Shown: in pieces, positions 24,632 through 34,769 of the stretch | Position numbering within the stretch: position 1 is the first letter of the stretch | Layout: each line of letters begins with the position of its first letter | Source of the DNA: Pelosinus sp. | GTDB lineage: Bacteria; Bacillota; Negativicutes; Propionisporales; Propionisporaceae | DNA: 35,297 bases | Reading direction: 5' to 3' | Assembly: GCA_021372375.1 (NCBI GenBank) | Contig: JAJFUN010000087.1 | Location: forward strand, 1 to 35,297 | Program-made: the position numbers and the translations under genes | The notes under the pieces: model-generated | Databases searched by the model: none | The model's input: the letters and a program-made list of their open reading frames with translations, nothing else | Told to the model about the DNA's origin: nothing

Positions 24632-24780
24632 AAAGCCCGTTGATGCCGCTGCTTTATATGTCCAAACCTGCTGCTCGCAGGTGGGCTTTCTAGCTACGTT
24701 TTTGCCTTCCATTCATAGATGGCTCGGCAGCTGCGTAACATCAAAATCCCTAATTATTAAAGTAGGTTGGACATATAAGA
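24632..24780 (-). ncRNA. Structured element: candidate small RNA or miniature inverted-repeat element
   Basis: Between two convergent genes. Outer stem: TTATATGTCCAA (24654-24665) with TTGGACATATAA (24767-24778), 12 perfect pairs. Inside: hairpin ACCTGC-TGCTC-GCAGGT (24666-24682), a long imperfect hairpin (about 24691-24739) closed by GCTACG/CGTAAC-like pairing with an inner CCAT/ATGG stem, and CCTA...TAGG (24749-24766). AAAGCCC (24632-24638) can also pair with GGGCTTT (24683-24689). Read on the minus strand, the end is GGGCTTTTTATTT, like a terminator, so minus-strand transcription is favoured. No known RNA family was recognised. The outer repeat could instead be the ends of a MITE. Confidence 0.4.
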
Positions 24781-24860
24781 ACTTAGCGCACATTACAGGC
24801 TACTTTTAATCACATGGCTATAATATCATACGTACGGCAATGATGCAACCAAAACTCAGC

Positions 24861-25175
24861 TTATTTTTTACTAAGGCCGCAGGCAATACCTGCTATTATA
24901 GTTACTGTGGTCAGCTCTAAATAAATTCTGGACCAATTCACCCCCGCAATCATTTTTCTAGCATCTTCTGGCGGGGGATTTAGCCAGGCGTATTCAATAA
25001 TCGCAGGGGAAAGTGAGAAATGTCCGTCTGTATCAAATGCTGCGTACTCAATGTCAAAGGGAATATAACTAAAAACAGCAATTAACGCGAGCAGATACAA
25101 GACAACAATCCGGAGTAAAGCTTTATTTAAAAGCTGCGGAGGTGCACTAATTTTCCTAATTTTAACAGTTTGCAT
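24861..25175 (-). CDS. Hypothetical small membrane protein
   Basis: 104 residues from the ATG at 25175, which has AAGGGGGAA upstream; the longer frame to 25256 has no such site. Two hydrophobic segments are seen: about 22-42 (LLRIVVLYLLALIAVFSYIPF) and about 85-101 (ELTTVTIIAGIACGL), with a polar loop of about 45 residues (SLSPAIIEYAWLNPPPEDARK) between them, probably outside the cytoplasm. No recognised family. Single gene on the minus strand, divergent from guaB. Confidence 0.62.
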   Translation of the reverse strand: MQTVKIRKISAPPQLLNKALLRIVVLYLLALIAVFSYIPFDIEYAAFDTDGHFSLSPAIIEYAWLNPPPEDARKMIAGVNWSRIYLELTTVTIIAGIACGLSKK

Positions 25176-25389
25176 AAACCCATTCCCCCTTCCTATATAA
25201 ATTTCAACATATATACATAAATTTCCTTTGTTAATAAACATTTTTATAGTGGACAAAATACGCTTAAGTCAAACAATAAAATATATATTTTTTGTTTGGA
25301 TAATTTGTATAAAAAAGGCTGGATTCGGCTAGTTTAAATGAGGTATTATATTATGAATTACCTGCTATTTGATGATGAAGGGGGATTAG

Positions 25390-26853
<1,464 letters not shown>

Positions 26854-26860
26854 TTGTAAA

Positions 26861-26901
26861 GCAAACACCGCCAGGCTTTTACCAAGCCGGCGGTGTTTGT
26901 G
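26861..26901. terminator. Two-way terminator between guaB and the deacetylase gene
   Basis: CAAACACCGCC (26862-26872) pairs with GGCGGTGTTTG (26889-26899), with AGGCTT/AAGCC pairing inside. It overlaps the last codons of the minus-strand gene. Confidence 0.82.
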
Positions 26902-27817
26902 CATTTACAACACGAAAGGTAAAGCCCTGTTCTTTTAGATATTGAATGATTGCCGGCAGGGCTTTAACTGTTTCCCCGTGTCCGCTGCCATCATGCATAA
27001 GTATTATGGCGTGACTCCACAAAGCTTTATTGGCTTCAAGCTGAGAGATTACATTATCACGAATGTCATTGGCCTTGCCCGCCGAAGCATCACCGGAACT
27101 AACATTCCAACCCACTTCAATATAGCCCTCGCTTTTCAGCCGAGGCCAATAAGCTTTGGTGAAATTGCCGGCTGAACCTCCTGGCGCACGCGAAATGCGC
27201 GGCCTTACGCCTAATATCTTTTTTATTAGTTCATCGTTATGGTATAATTGCTGTATATAAATATCTGGTGATTGATAAAGTTCGCGATAAACATGACTAT
27301 AGGTATGATTGCCAATCGCATGTCCGTCCTGATAGATTTCTTTTACAAGCTCAGCATTGTTTTCTACTTGTGTACCCAAAACAAAAAAAGTAGCTTTAAT
27401 CTTATTTTTTCGTAAGATTTCGAGGACAAGCGGCGTATTGTCCTTATTCGGCCCATCATCAAAAGTTAAATAGGCAACCTTATCACCATAAAATGGGTCT
27501 ACTTCCAGTAGTGCAGTCGGCAGTCCTTGTGCCTTGCGTTCTTGTACTGTAAACATGTCGAACAAAGCTATATCATTAGGCGGCAGATCAGCAATCTTTT
27601 CACTAAGGCAATACCTGGGCTGGTCAGGCCTCACTGACTCTACTGGTTCAGTTTTACTTTCCTGTGTGGATGCTGGAAGAAAGGTATCCTTTATAATCGA
27701 CAGTGTTGATTCATTTAGGCCATAAAAACCAAGGGCGGCAACCGTTGAAAAAAGGATGAACAGCAAACAAATGATACTGATACGTGAGATAACTTGGCAC
27801 CTAGCATTATTAAACAT
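26879..27817 (-). CDS. Polysaccharide deacetylase (NodB family), membrane-anchored
   Basis: 312 residues. An N-terminal membrane segment (about 11-30, ISIICLLFILFSTVAALGFYG) anchors or exports it. After a spacer, the NodB domain (about 112-305) shows all five CE4 motifs: TFDDGP with catalytic base and metal Asp, HTYSH with metal His, RAPGG, a WNVSSGD segment, and LMHD. It should remove N-acetyl groups from peptidoglycan or another aminosugar polymer outside the membrane; similar proteins act in spore cortex or lysozyme resistance. Its final codons overlap the terminator shared with guaB. It is divergent from the PBP gene. Confidence 0.92.
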   Translation of the reverse strand: MFNNARCQVISRISIICLLFILFSTVAALGFYGLNESTLSIIKDTFLPASTQESKTEPVESVRPDQPRYCLSEKIADLPPNDIALFDMFTVQERKAQGLPTALLEVDPFYGDKVAYLTFDDGPNKDNTPLVLEILRKNKIKATFFVLGTQVENNAELVKEIYQDGHAIGNHTYSHVYRELYQSPDIYIQQLYHNDELIKKILGVRPRISRAPGGSAGNFTKAYWPRLKSEGYIEVGWNVSSGDASAGKANDIRDNVISQLEANKALWSHAIILMHDGSGHGETVKALPAIIQYLKEQGFTFRVVNAQTPPAW

Positions 27818-27961
27818 ATTATCACCTTATTTATAGCAAAATATCGAGAATTATTATAATATTCGACATATATCTATGTATTCCTGCGCGTAAACTTTAC
27901 AACTATATGGAATACTAAATTATATAAACTAAGTAATTTTAGTGATTACGAGGTGATTTAT

Positions 27962-29938
27962 GTGCAACAAAAAAAGGCTTTGCTTTATATAAATCGACTG
28001 TTATGTCTGTTCCTAATGATAGTAGTTATCATGCTTACCTCGGCTTGTTCTTTTTTAGGCTTGCCGCAGGCCAGAATTGATGAACTACATTTGGTGGAAG
28101 CCACCCAGGTTTTTGATAGCAACGGACAGTTAATTTCCAAATTATTTGAAGAAAACCGTATTGTTGTCTCTATCAACAGTATGTCCCCGTATGTCCAACA
28201 GGCTATTATTGCTAATGAAGATATACGGTTTTATGAGCATATGGGTATTGATCCGATTGGCATACTGCGCGCAATGTGGGTTAATCTTAGGACCGGCAGT
28301 TTCGCAGAAGGCGGCAGTACGCTTACACAGCAATTAGCAAAAAATATGTTTTTAACCCAGGAGCGTACCTTAATCCGCAAACTAAAAGAGGCGCTGCTGG
28401 CCGTTATTATTGAAACTAAATTTTCCAAACAAGAAATCCTGCAAGCCTACTTAAATCAAGTATACTTTGGCGAAGGCGCCTATGGCATAGAATCTGCCGC
28501 ACAGCTTTATTACGGCAAACATGCCAATGAATTGTCGCTTGGTGAAAGTGCTTTATTGGCAGGTATTCCACGCGGCCCTAACATATATTCGCCATATGTT
28601 GACAGCAGTGCGGCGCTAAACCGACGGACCAATGTGTTAAACGGCATGGTGAAAGCAGGCTATATTACGCAAAATCAGGCATTAGAAGCCCAAAATGAGC
28701 CGCTAAAACTCTCTGGTAAAAAGAAACGAGCAGTTCAAGCATCGTATTTTTTGGATTACATTGCTAGTGAATTGGTAAATCGTTATGGCGCCAATCGTGT
28801 ATATAAAGGTGGGCTGAAGGTATATACGACACTTGACATCAAAGCGCAGCAAGCGGCTGAAGGGGTACTCGGGCAGCGTCAGGGGGCAGTTTTCGCTTTA
28901 GATCCGCGTACAGGCTATATCAAGGCCATGGTAGGAGGACGAGATTATCAGGAAAGCCAAATAAACCGCGTTATTGCGGAAATTCGTCAGCCAGGGTCTG
29001 CCTTCAAGCCGTTTCTTTATGCCTGCGCATTAACTCAGGGGCTTGCCGCAAATAGTATGATCCTTGACGAGCCTATTAACATGAATGGCTATATTCCACA
29101 AAATTATGACAAGAAATATCACGGTTTGGTAACCTTGAAAAAAGCACTGCGGCTATCGATTAATATCCCTGCTGTCAAATTAGCACAACAGACCGATATT
29201 AAAAATGTCATTAATCTGGCCAAAAAACTAGGAATTAGTACGCTGGTTCCAGAAGATGACAATTTAGCAACTGCGCTAGGCGGCTTAACGCAAGGCGTAA
29301 ATTTATTTGAATTGACAACGGCCTATACCGCTTTTGCCAATAGCGGCATTCTCTCGCATCCAATCGGCATTCTCAAGGTGGTGGGAGAAAACGGCCAAGT
29401 ACTCGAAGAAGCACACATAGCACAGCAGTCAGTACTAGATGCAGATGTTGCCTATATAATGACAGATATGCTTAAAGAAGTAATTGCAAACGGTACAGGT
29501 ACCGGCGCCAATATCGGCCGGCCAGCGTCTGGCAAAACAGGCACTACTGATAATTATGAGACAGCTTGGTTTGTCGGCTATACGCCTGAACTCTTGACAG
29601 GCATATTTATCGGCAATGATGATCGAACGTCTGTGAGTATTTCCGGCAGTGAAGTAGCAAGCCTCTGGGGAGGCTTGATGTCAAAAGTGCTGCCAGGAAC
29701 CCCAGTAACGAGCTTTCCCATACCACCCAATATCGTAACTAACATTCCCATCTGTGCCGATTCCGGCAAATTCGCGACGCCGCTCTGCCGTGAAATAGAA
29801 TATAGCGCCTTTATTAGAGGAACAGAACCAACGAAAATAGCTATCACGCCAGAAAAGCCCGCTGAAATGCCGCCATCAGATAAAAAAAATACCGGTTTTC
29901 CCTGGAAACTCTTTCTGCCAAGATTGCCCGGTTTCTAA
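27962..29938 (+). CDS. Class A penicillin-binding protein (PBP1A type)
   Basis: Bifunctional peptidoglycan glycosyltransferase/transpeptidase, 658 residues. The GTG at 27962 is chosen because GAGGTG (27950-27955) lies 6 bases before it; a GTG at 27953 is inside that site. Order: membrane segment (about 13-29), GT51 domain (about 60-230) with NEDIRFYEH (catalytic Glu86) and GGSTLTQQLAKN, then transpeptidase (about 300-590) with PGSAFKPF (Ser346, Lys349), SINIP and SGKTGTTDN. The membrane segment ends LTSAC, reminiscent of a lipobox, but Thr at -3 makes lipidation doubtful. The Pro-rich tail is short. The next gene, a TagA-type glycosyltransferase, may be partly co-transcribed. Confidence 0.95.
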   Translation: MQQKKALLYINRLLCLFLMIVVIMLTSACSFLGLPQARIDELHLVEATQVFDSNGQLISKLFEENRIVVSINSMSPYVQQAIIANEDIRFYEHMGIDPIGILRAMWVNLRTGSFAEGGSTLTQQLAKNMFLTQERTLIRKLKEALLAVIIETKFSKQEILQAYLNQVYFGEGAYGIESAAQLYYGKHANELSLGESALLAGIPRGPNIYSPYVDSSAALNRRTNVLNGMVKAGYITQNQALEAQNEPLKLSGKKKRAVQASYFLDYIASELVNRYGANRVYKGGLKVYTTLDIKAQQAAEGVLGQRQGAVFALDPRTGYIKAMVGGRDYQESQINRVIAEIRQPGSAFKPFLYACALTQGLAANSMILDEPINMNGYIPQNYDKKYHGLVTLKKALRLSINIPAVKLAQQTDIKNVINLAKKLGISTLVPEDDNLATALGGLTQGVNLFELTTAYTAFANSGILSHPIGILKVVGENGQVLEEAHIAQQSVLDADVAYIMTDMLKEVIANGTGTGANIGRPASGKTGTTDNYETAWFVGYTPELLTGIFIGNDDRTSVSISGSEVASLWGGLMSKVLPGTPVTSFPIPPNIVTNIPICADSGKFATPLCREIEYSAFIRGTEPTKIAITPEKPAEMPPSDKKNTGFPWKLFLPRLPGF

Positions 29939-29952
29939 TATTGTGATACAAT
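29924..29952 (+). promoter_or_regulatory. Candidate promoter before the TagA-family gene
   Basis: TTGCCC (29924-29929), 17 bases, TACAAT (29947-29952) with the extended TG at 29944-29945. It overlaps the 3' end of the PBP gene. Confidence 0.45.
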
Positions 29953-30005
29953 AACCTGTAGGAATTCGTGCGATATGACTAGCTAAAAAGGGGATTGACA
30001 TTTAG

Positions 30006-30734
30006 GTGACTGATAAAGTAACTGTTTTAGATATAGGTATACATAATATAACCATGACCGAAGCAGTAAACAGAGCAGAAAATTTTATAGCAAAAAAAGT
30101 ACCGCATCTTATTGCTACTGCCAATGCAGAAATGGTCATGATGGCTCAGACTGATAGTGAACTTGCTACCATTTTAAATACAGCGGACTTGGTTGTACCA
30201 GACGGTGCAGGTGTAGTGTGGGCTGCTAGGCATCATGGCTATACCATGCCGGAAAGAGTGGCCGGCTATGATCTTGTGCAAAGGCTACTCGCCGAAGCGG
30301 CCGTTAAAGGCTACCGCATATATATGTTCGGCAGTGCGCCAGGCATTGTGGAACAAGCCAAACAGGCGGCCGAGCAAAAATATCAGGGGGTACAAATTGT
30401 CGGCACAAGAAATGGTTATTTTACGGCCCAAGATGAACCAGCGATTATTGAACATATAAAAGCCAGCAAACCTGATATTTTGCTGGCAGCTTTAGGTGTG
30501 CCCAAACAGGAAAAATGGCTGCACAAAAACCTTGCTGCCTTAAATATACCGCTTGCTATTGGTGTAGGAGGCAGCTTTGACGTAATGGCAGGCAATGTAA
30601 AAAGGGCGCCTTTATGGATGCAGCACGCAAACATTGAATGGCTCTATCGGCTTTTATCACAGCCCCAGCGGATAATCCGCATGTCAGCCCTGCCGCGCTT
30701 CATGCTTAAGGTGATAGCTGCAAAAAAAGGTTAG
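30006..30734 (+). CDS. WecG/TagA/CpsF-family glycosyltransferase
   Basis: GT26 enzyme, 242 residues, transferring an N-acetyl-hexosamine (ManNAc or similar) from UDP-sugar onto a lipid-linked intermediate at the inner face of the membrane. The GTG at 30006 follows a stop codon in its own frame immediately upstream, so no longer start exists; AAGGGGA (29988-29994) serves it. Signatures: TANAEMVMMAQ, DLVVPDGAGVVWAARHHG, PERVAGYDLV, MFGSAPGIVEQA, ALGVPKQEKWL and GVGGSFDVMAGNVKRAPLWMQ, the conserved core. The polymer served (teichoic-acid-like or exopolysaccharide) cannot be told from this window. Confidence 0.92.
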   Translation: MTDKVTVLDIGIHNITMTEAVNRAENFIAKKVPHLIATANAEMVMMAQTDSELATILNTADLVVPDGAGVVWAARHHGYTMPERVAGYDLVQRLLAEAAVKGYRIYMFGSAPGIVEQAKQAAEQKYQGVQIVGTRNGYFTAQDEPAIIEHIKASKPDILLAALGVPKQEKWLHKNLAALNIPLAIGVGGSFDVMAGNVKRAPLWMQHANIEWLYRLLSQPQRIIRMSALPRFMLKVIAAKKG

Positions 30735-30760
30735 ACAAAGCACTTTATGTATATTATAAT
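30732..30760 (+). promoter_or_regulatory. Promoter of psd-pssA
   Basis: TAGACA (30732-30737), 17 bases, TATAAT (30755-30760): near-consensus. The -35 uses the stop codon of the upstream glycosyltransferase gene. Confidence 0.65.
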
Positions 30761-30800
30761 TGTTTGGATTGTATTTTAGTTGTTAAAGGGGGGTGAATAG

Positions 30801-31439
30801 ATGGTTAAAACGCCTATTGTAAAAGAAGGATATATTTTTATTGCCGTTCTCGCTATTATTACAGCCGTAGTCGCTTTGGCCGTTAGCCCTTATTGGAGCA
30901 TTGTTCCCGGTGTATTTTTGGCATTTGTGACATTTTTCTTTCGCAATCCTAAGCGCAATGTTCCCTTAGATGATCGTTTGATATTATCACCTGCTGACGG
31001 CAAGGTTATGGATGTTTATGAAGTATATGACGAAGAGTTTCTCAATGAACCGGGTAAGAAAGTTATTATTTTTTTATCCATTTTTGATGAACATGTTAAT
31101 CGCAGCCCGGTTGCCGGTGAAATTAAATACCAGCAGTACACTTGCGGACGTTTTCGCCCTGCCTATAAAGAAAGTGCTGGCTTTGAAAATGAAAGGCATT
31201 CTATTGGTCTCGAGAATGATAAAATGCGGGTGCTTGTAACCCAAATCGCCGGCATTCTTGCAAGACGGATTGTCTCATGGGTAACGTTAGGAAGTGTTTT
31301 GGTCCAGGGAGAACGCTACGGACTAATTAAATTTGGCTCATGTACTGAGGTAATCGTTCCCCAATCGGTAGAAATACTTGTGAGTAAAGGCGATAAGGTA
31401 AAAGGCGGGGAAACGATTATAGGGAGGTTATCTGATTGA
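30801..31439 (+). CDS. psd: Phosphatidylserine decarboxylase proenzyme
   Basis: Makes phosphatidylethanolamine from phosphatidylserine. 212 residues, the short (archaeal/Firmicute-type) form. Two hydrophobic segments at the N-terminus (about 10-46) hold it at the membrane. LSPADGKVMDV and IFLSIFDEHVNRSPVAG are family signatures. The self-cleavage site is the Gly-Ser of KFGSCTE (Ser180), where the pyruvoyl group forms; Cys follows Ser, a minor variation. The stop overlaps the pssA start by 4 bases. Together with pssA it forms a two-gene PE pathway from CDP-diacylglycerol and serine. Confidence 0.95.
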   Translation: MVKTPIVKEGYIFIAVLAIITAVVALAVSPYWSIVPGVFLAFVTFFFRNPKRNVPLDDRLILSPADGKVMDVYEVYDEEFLNEPGKKVIIFLSIFDEHVNRSPVAGEIKYQQYTCGRFRPAYKESAGFENERHSIGLENDKMRVLVTQIAGILARRIVSWVTLGSVLVQGERYGLIKFGSCTEVIVPQSVEILVSKGDKVKGGETIIGRLSD

Positions 31440-32119
31440 GATCTTTTATTCCGAATGCATTGACAGCGTCAAACCTAGTACTTGGGGTTTTTTCCATAAT
31501 ATCCACATTGCATAATGACTATACGGCGGCGGCGCTCTTTATTGTAGCCGCAATGGTTGCAGACGGCTTAGACGGCCGGGTTGCACGTTTTTTTCATGCC
31601 AGCAGTGAATTTGGCAAAGAATTAGATTCCTTATGTGATTTAGCATCGTTCGGTGTTGCACCGGCGATACTGGCCTATTCCTTTCTGCTAAAAGATTTTG
31701 GCTGGCTGGGTTATGTTGTCGCCGCCTTTTTTGCCGTCTGCGGCGCACTGCGTCTGGCGAGGTTTAATGTAAATACCAGTGTCGTCAAAGGCTTTTTTAT
31801 GGGGCTGCCGATTCCAGCTGGCGGCTGTGCAGTAGCGACCTTTGTCATGCTTGGCATTAAACCGGCCGGCATAATCTTCCCGGTTATGGTAGCCGTTTTT
31901 GCTTATTTGATGGTCAGTACTATTCGCTATCCTGACTTTAAGGGTAAGGGTGAAAAAATTCGCATAATACCGGCAGCAATTACATTATTATGTGCCGGTT
32001 ATGTCTTATTTGCGGTAAAAGATATGTATAGCGTTTTATTTATCGTCTTTTTTTCTTACGCATTATTTGGTATACTAAATACCGTATTTGGTTTGTTTAA
32101 TAAAAGTGCGAATGCTTAA
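31436..32119 (+). CDS. pssA: CDP-diacylglycerol-serine O-phosphatidyltransferase
   Basis: Makes phosphatidylserine from CDP-diacylglycerol and serine. 227 residues with about six to eight membrane segments. The CDP-alcohol phosphotransferase motif DGxxARxxxxxxxxGxxxDxxxD is seen in DGRVARFFHASSEFGKELDSLCD (from about residue 46), and the start IPNALTASNLVLG is typical of PssA. The start is TTG at 31436, within the psd stop region (ATTGA), with AGGGAGG (31421-31427) 8 bases upstream; no ATG fits. Translational coupling with psd is likely. Confidence 0.95.
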   Translation: MRSFIPNALTASNLVLGVFSIISTLHNDYTAAALFIVAAMVADGLDGRVARFFHASSEFGKELDSLCDLASFGVAPAILAYSFLLKDFGWLGYVVAAFFAVCGALRLARFNVNTSVVKGFFMGLPIPAGGCAVATFVMLGIKPAGIIFPVMVAVFAYLMVSTIRYPDFKGKGEKIRIIPAAITLLCAGYVLFAVKDMYSVLFIVFFSYALFGILNTVFGLFNKSANA

Positions 32120-32141
32120 GTTATATTCCAGCATTTATCCC

Positions 32142-32171
32142 TTGACAACTTATTCCACAAATAATTAAAAT
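32142..32171 (+). promoter_or_regulatory. Promoter of the GT2 gene
   Basis: TTGACA (32142-32147), 18 bases, TAAAAT (32166-32171), about 60 bases before the start codon. Confidence 0.6.
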
Positions 32172-32233
32172 AAGAATTAGTGCTTATGAAGACTGGGCGT
32201 CTTCAAATAAGGATTTTAAAGGAGAAAAAATCC

Positions 32234-33535
32234 ATGAATTACATTTTTGACTACATAATGATTCCAATACAACTTGTAATGGCATTCTTTATAGTTTACT
32301 ATTTTATCATGGCTTTTTTTGGCTTTTGGCGCAAGAAAGAGCAGAAAATCTTGACCCCGCAAAAAACATTTGCGGTTATTGTGGCCGCTCATAATGAAGA
32401 ACAGGTCATTGGCCAATTGGTGGAAAATTTACATGTATTAAATTATCCTAAAGAATTATATGATGTTTATGTAGTTGCCGACAACTGCAAAGATAAAACT
32501 GCGCAAGTAGCAAGTGCCGCTGGGGCGCTCGTCTATGAGCGGTTTAACGTAAAAGAGCGCGGCAAAGGCTTTGCCCTTGAATGGATGTTTGCAAACTTGT
32601 TTAAGATGGAACGCCAGTATGACGGTATTGTTATTTTTGACGCCGATAATTTAGTACATCCAAACTTTTTACTGGAAATGAATAATAAGCTTTGTAAAGG
32701 CAAAAAAGTAATTCAAGGCTATCTGGATGCCAAAAATCCTAATGATACATGGGTAGCCGGAACATTTGCCATTTCTTTTTGGGTCGTGGATCATATTTGG
32801 CATCTGGCCAAGTCTAATATTGGTTTATCCAGTGTACTTGGCGGTACAGGCATGTGTATTGCTTCTGAAATATTAAAAGAACATGGCTGGGGCGCTACCT
32901 GCCTGACAGAAGATATGGAATTTACCATGAAGGCCTTGGTAAAAGGTATTCCTACTACCTGGGCGCATGATGCCATTGTTTATGATGAAAAGCCGCTAAC
33001 CTTTATGCAGTCTTGGAATCAAAGGAAACGCTGGGCGCAAGGTCATTTCGATGTAGCCAGACGATTTATTCCCAAGCTGTTTATGGAAGGCATTAGGCAG
33101 CGTGATATTCGTATTTTAGACGGAATTGTGCATCTCTTGCAGCCGCATTTTCTCCTCTTTTCAACAGCTTTCGTATTAATTAACCAGTTTTCTTTTATCG
33201 CGCCTTTTTATACAAACATTTTATATAACGGTACTGTTTTTCCCATGGAATTATGGACCACCATCGGTATTGCGCAGTATATATTTCCTGTCATAGTGCT
33301 ACTAAAGCTTCGCGCCAATTTTAAGCTGTGGATTTATTTACTTATCGGTTATCCCATATTTATTTACAGCTGGATTCCGATTACCTTATTAGGATTTTTA
33401 AAGCGCAATGAACGGGAATGGAGTCATACACAGCATACACGGAGTCTTAGTTACCGTGATATGCTGCTAACAAACAAAGATGAACTTGCCAAAGAGGAAA
33501 TTTCAGAATTTCTCGGTAAATCTGCTGTTAAATAA
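32234..33535 (+). CDS. Processive family 2 glycosyltransferase, membrane-bound
   Basis: 433 residues from the ATG at 32234 (AAAGGAG at 32218-32224). Order: membrane helix (about 8-30), GT2 catalytic domain (about 48-290), then three or four helices (about 300-400). Catalytic features are AAHNEEQVI, the DxD-type FDADN, TEDMEF, and QRKRWAQGH (the QxxRW motif of processive synthases such as cellulose, hyaluronan or poly-GlcNAc synthases). It likely builds or lipid-links a surface polysaccharide, but the sugar cannot be read. No partner genes (PilZ, deacetylase, lipoprotein) lie next to it. Own promoter and terminator. Confidence 0.9.
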   Translation: MNYIFDYIMIPIQLVMAFFIVYYFIMAFFGFWRKKEQKILTPQKTFAVIVAAHNEEQVIGQLVENLHVLNYPKELYDVYVVADNCKDKTAQVASAAGALVYERFNVKERGKGFALEWMFANLFKMERQYDGIVIFDADNLVHPNFLLEMNNKLCKGKKVIQGYLDAKNPNDTWVAGTFAISFWVVDHIWHLAKSNIGLSSVLGGTGMCIASEILKEHGWGATCLTEDMEFTMKALVKGIPTTWAHDAIVYDEKPLTFMQSWNQRKRWAQGHFDVARRFIPKLFMEGIRQRDIRILDGIVHLLQPHFLLFSTAFVLINQFSFIAPFYTNILYNGTVFPMELWTTIGIAQYIFPVIVLLKLRANFKLWIYLLIGYPIFIYSWIPITLLGFLKRNEREWSHTQHTRSLSYRDMLLTNKDELAKEEISEFLGKSAVK

Positions 33536-33543
33536 ATATTTAC

Positions 33544-33576
33544 AAAAAAGGTGAGTTATTTTAACTCATCTTTTTT
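33544..33576 (+). terminator. Terminator after the GT2 gene
   Basis: AAAAAAGGTGAGTTA pairs with TAACTCATCTTTTTT around a short T loop; ends in six T. Confidence 0.88.
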
Positions 33577-33624
33577 CGCAATAAAAGCGTATACTACAAT
33601 TATATAGCTTGTAGGAGGTTAAAA

Positions 33625-34008
33625 ATGTTTAACTTATCAATTATTGCCGATTTTGAAGCGGCACACTATATTCCTAATTATCCGGGAAAATGCAGCCGAT
33701 TACATGGACACAACTGGCGCATAGAAGTTGGTGTAGCAGGAAATCAATTAGATAAATTGGGTATGCTGATTGATTTTCATGAATTAAAAGCAGAAGTAAA
33801 AAAAATTACGACGAAATTAGATCATTACTATCTTAATGAAATTGAGCCGTTTTCCACGATTAGTCCTACGGCGGAGAATATTGCCAAATATATCTATGAT
33901 GAATTAAATACGCTGCCGCGCATTACCGCACTTTGCAAAGTACGCTTTGTAAAAGTGTGGGAATCACCCAATTCTGCTGTTTCGTATAGTCAGGAGGATA
34001 ACAAGTGA
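33625..34008 (+). CDS. queD: 6-carboxy-5,6,7,8-tetrahydropterin synthase
   Basis: Second step of queuosine precursor synthesis: 7,8-dihydroneopterin triphosphate to 6-carboxytetrahydropterin. 127 residues. Zinc ligands His14 (AAHYI), His27 and His29 (LHGHNW) and catalytic Cys23 (GKCSRLHG) are present, as is WESPNSAVSY near the end with the substrate-anchoring Glu. TAGGAGG precedes the ATG. It overlaps queE by 4 bases. No queC or queF is in the window, and no preQ1 riboswitch was recognised in the short leader. Confidence 0.95.
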   Translation: MFNLSIIADFEAAHYIPNYPGKCSRLHGHNWRIEVGVAGNQLDKLGMLIDFHELKAEVKKITTKLDHYYLNEIEPFSTISPTAENIAKYIYDELNTLPRITALCKVRFVKVWESPNSAVSYSQEDNK

Positions 34009-34751
34009 TTGCAAAAGATGCTGGACTAAATATAATAGAGGTATTTTCTTCCATTCAAGGTGAAGGAGCTTATGTCGGCTGTCGCCAGGTATTTGTTCGC
34101 TTGGCTGGTTGTAATCTTGATTGCTTTTATTGTGATACTGCAGCAAGTCAGCGAATTTCACCGATTGCCGAGCTCGAAAATACAGCCGGACAACAAAATT
34201 TTATTAAAGAGCCCAATCCGCTTTCAGGTCAGCAACTGGCGATACATATCAATCAGCTCTTAACAACGCCGCACCATTCGGTCAGCTTAACCGGCGGCGA
34301 ACCATTATGCCAGGCGGCGGCGCTCGCAAAAGTCTTGCCACTTATCAAGGGAAGATTTTTTTTAGAAACGAATGGCACCTTGGTCAAAGAATTGGCTATA
34401 CTATTACCAATGATTGATATTATCAGTATGGATATCAAATTACCAAGTTCAATGAGCGGCAGGGAATATTGGCCCCAGCATGAAGCATTCTTGGCGCTCG
34501 CAAACACGAAAGAGGTCTATGTTAAAATGGTAGTATCTGCTTCAACTACTAACCAGGAATTTTTAAAGGCACTGCAGTTGATTTCCAGCGTTAATCCAAA
34601 TAACTTGCTGGTATTGCAGCCAATAACTACTACGCAGGAGGACCTAAAAATCAGTCCGGCAAGAATATATGAATTGCAGGAACGCGCCCTTAATCTACTT
34701 CCTAACGTAAGAGTAATTCCGCAAACCCATAAATATATCGGAGTTTTGTAA
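34005..34751 (+). CDS. queE: 7-carboxy-7-deazaguanine synthase
   Basis: Radical SAM enzyme of the queuosine pathway, 248 residues, using the product of QueD. The [4Fe-4S]-SAM motif is CxxxCxxC in AGCNLDCFYCD (Cys36, 40, 43), preceded by FSSIQGEGAYVGCRQVFVRLAG, the hallmark start of QueE. Further signatures are SLTGGEPL, FLETNGT, DIISMDIKLPSS and IPQTHKYIGVL. Start is a GTG at 34005 overlapping the queD stop, with AGGAGG (33991-33996) upstream. Confidence 0.96.
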   Translation: MIAKDAGLNIIEVFSSIQGEGAYVGCRQVFVRLAGCNLDCFYCDTAASQRISPIAELENTAGQQNFIKEPNPLSGQQLAIHINQLLTTPHHSVSLTGGEPLCQAAALAKVLPLIKGRFFLETNGTLVKELAILLPMIDIISMDIKLPSSMSGREYWPQHEAFLALANTKEVYVKMVVSASTTNQEFLKALQLISSVNPNNLLVLQPITTTQEDLKISPARIYELQERALNLLPNVRVIPQTHKYIGVL

Positions 34752-34769
34752 GAAGGTGAGGCGAAAAAT

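Noticed and set aside
27845-27867. PerR/Fur-like box between the deacetylase and PBP genes (GAATTATTATAATATTC)
   Set aside because: The symmetric core TATTATAATA is mostly AT-rich promoter-like sequence, and half-site order and spacing do not match the PerR or Fur consensus.
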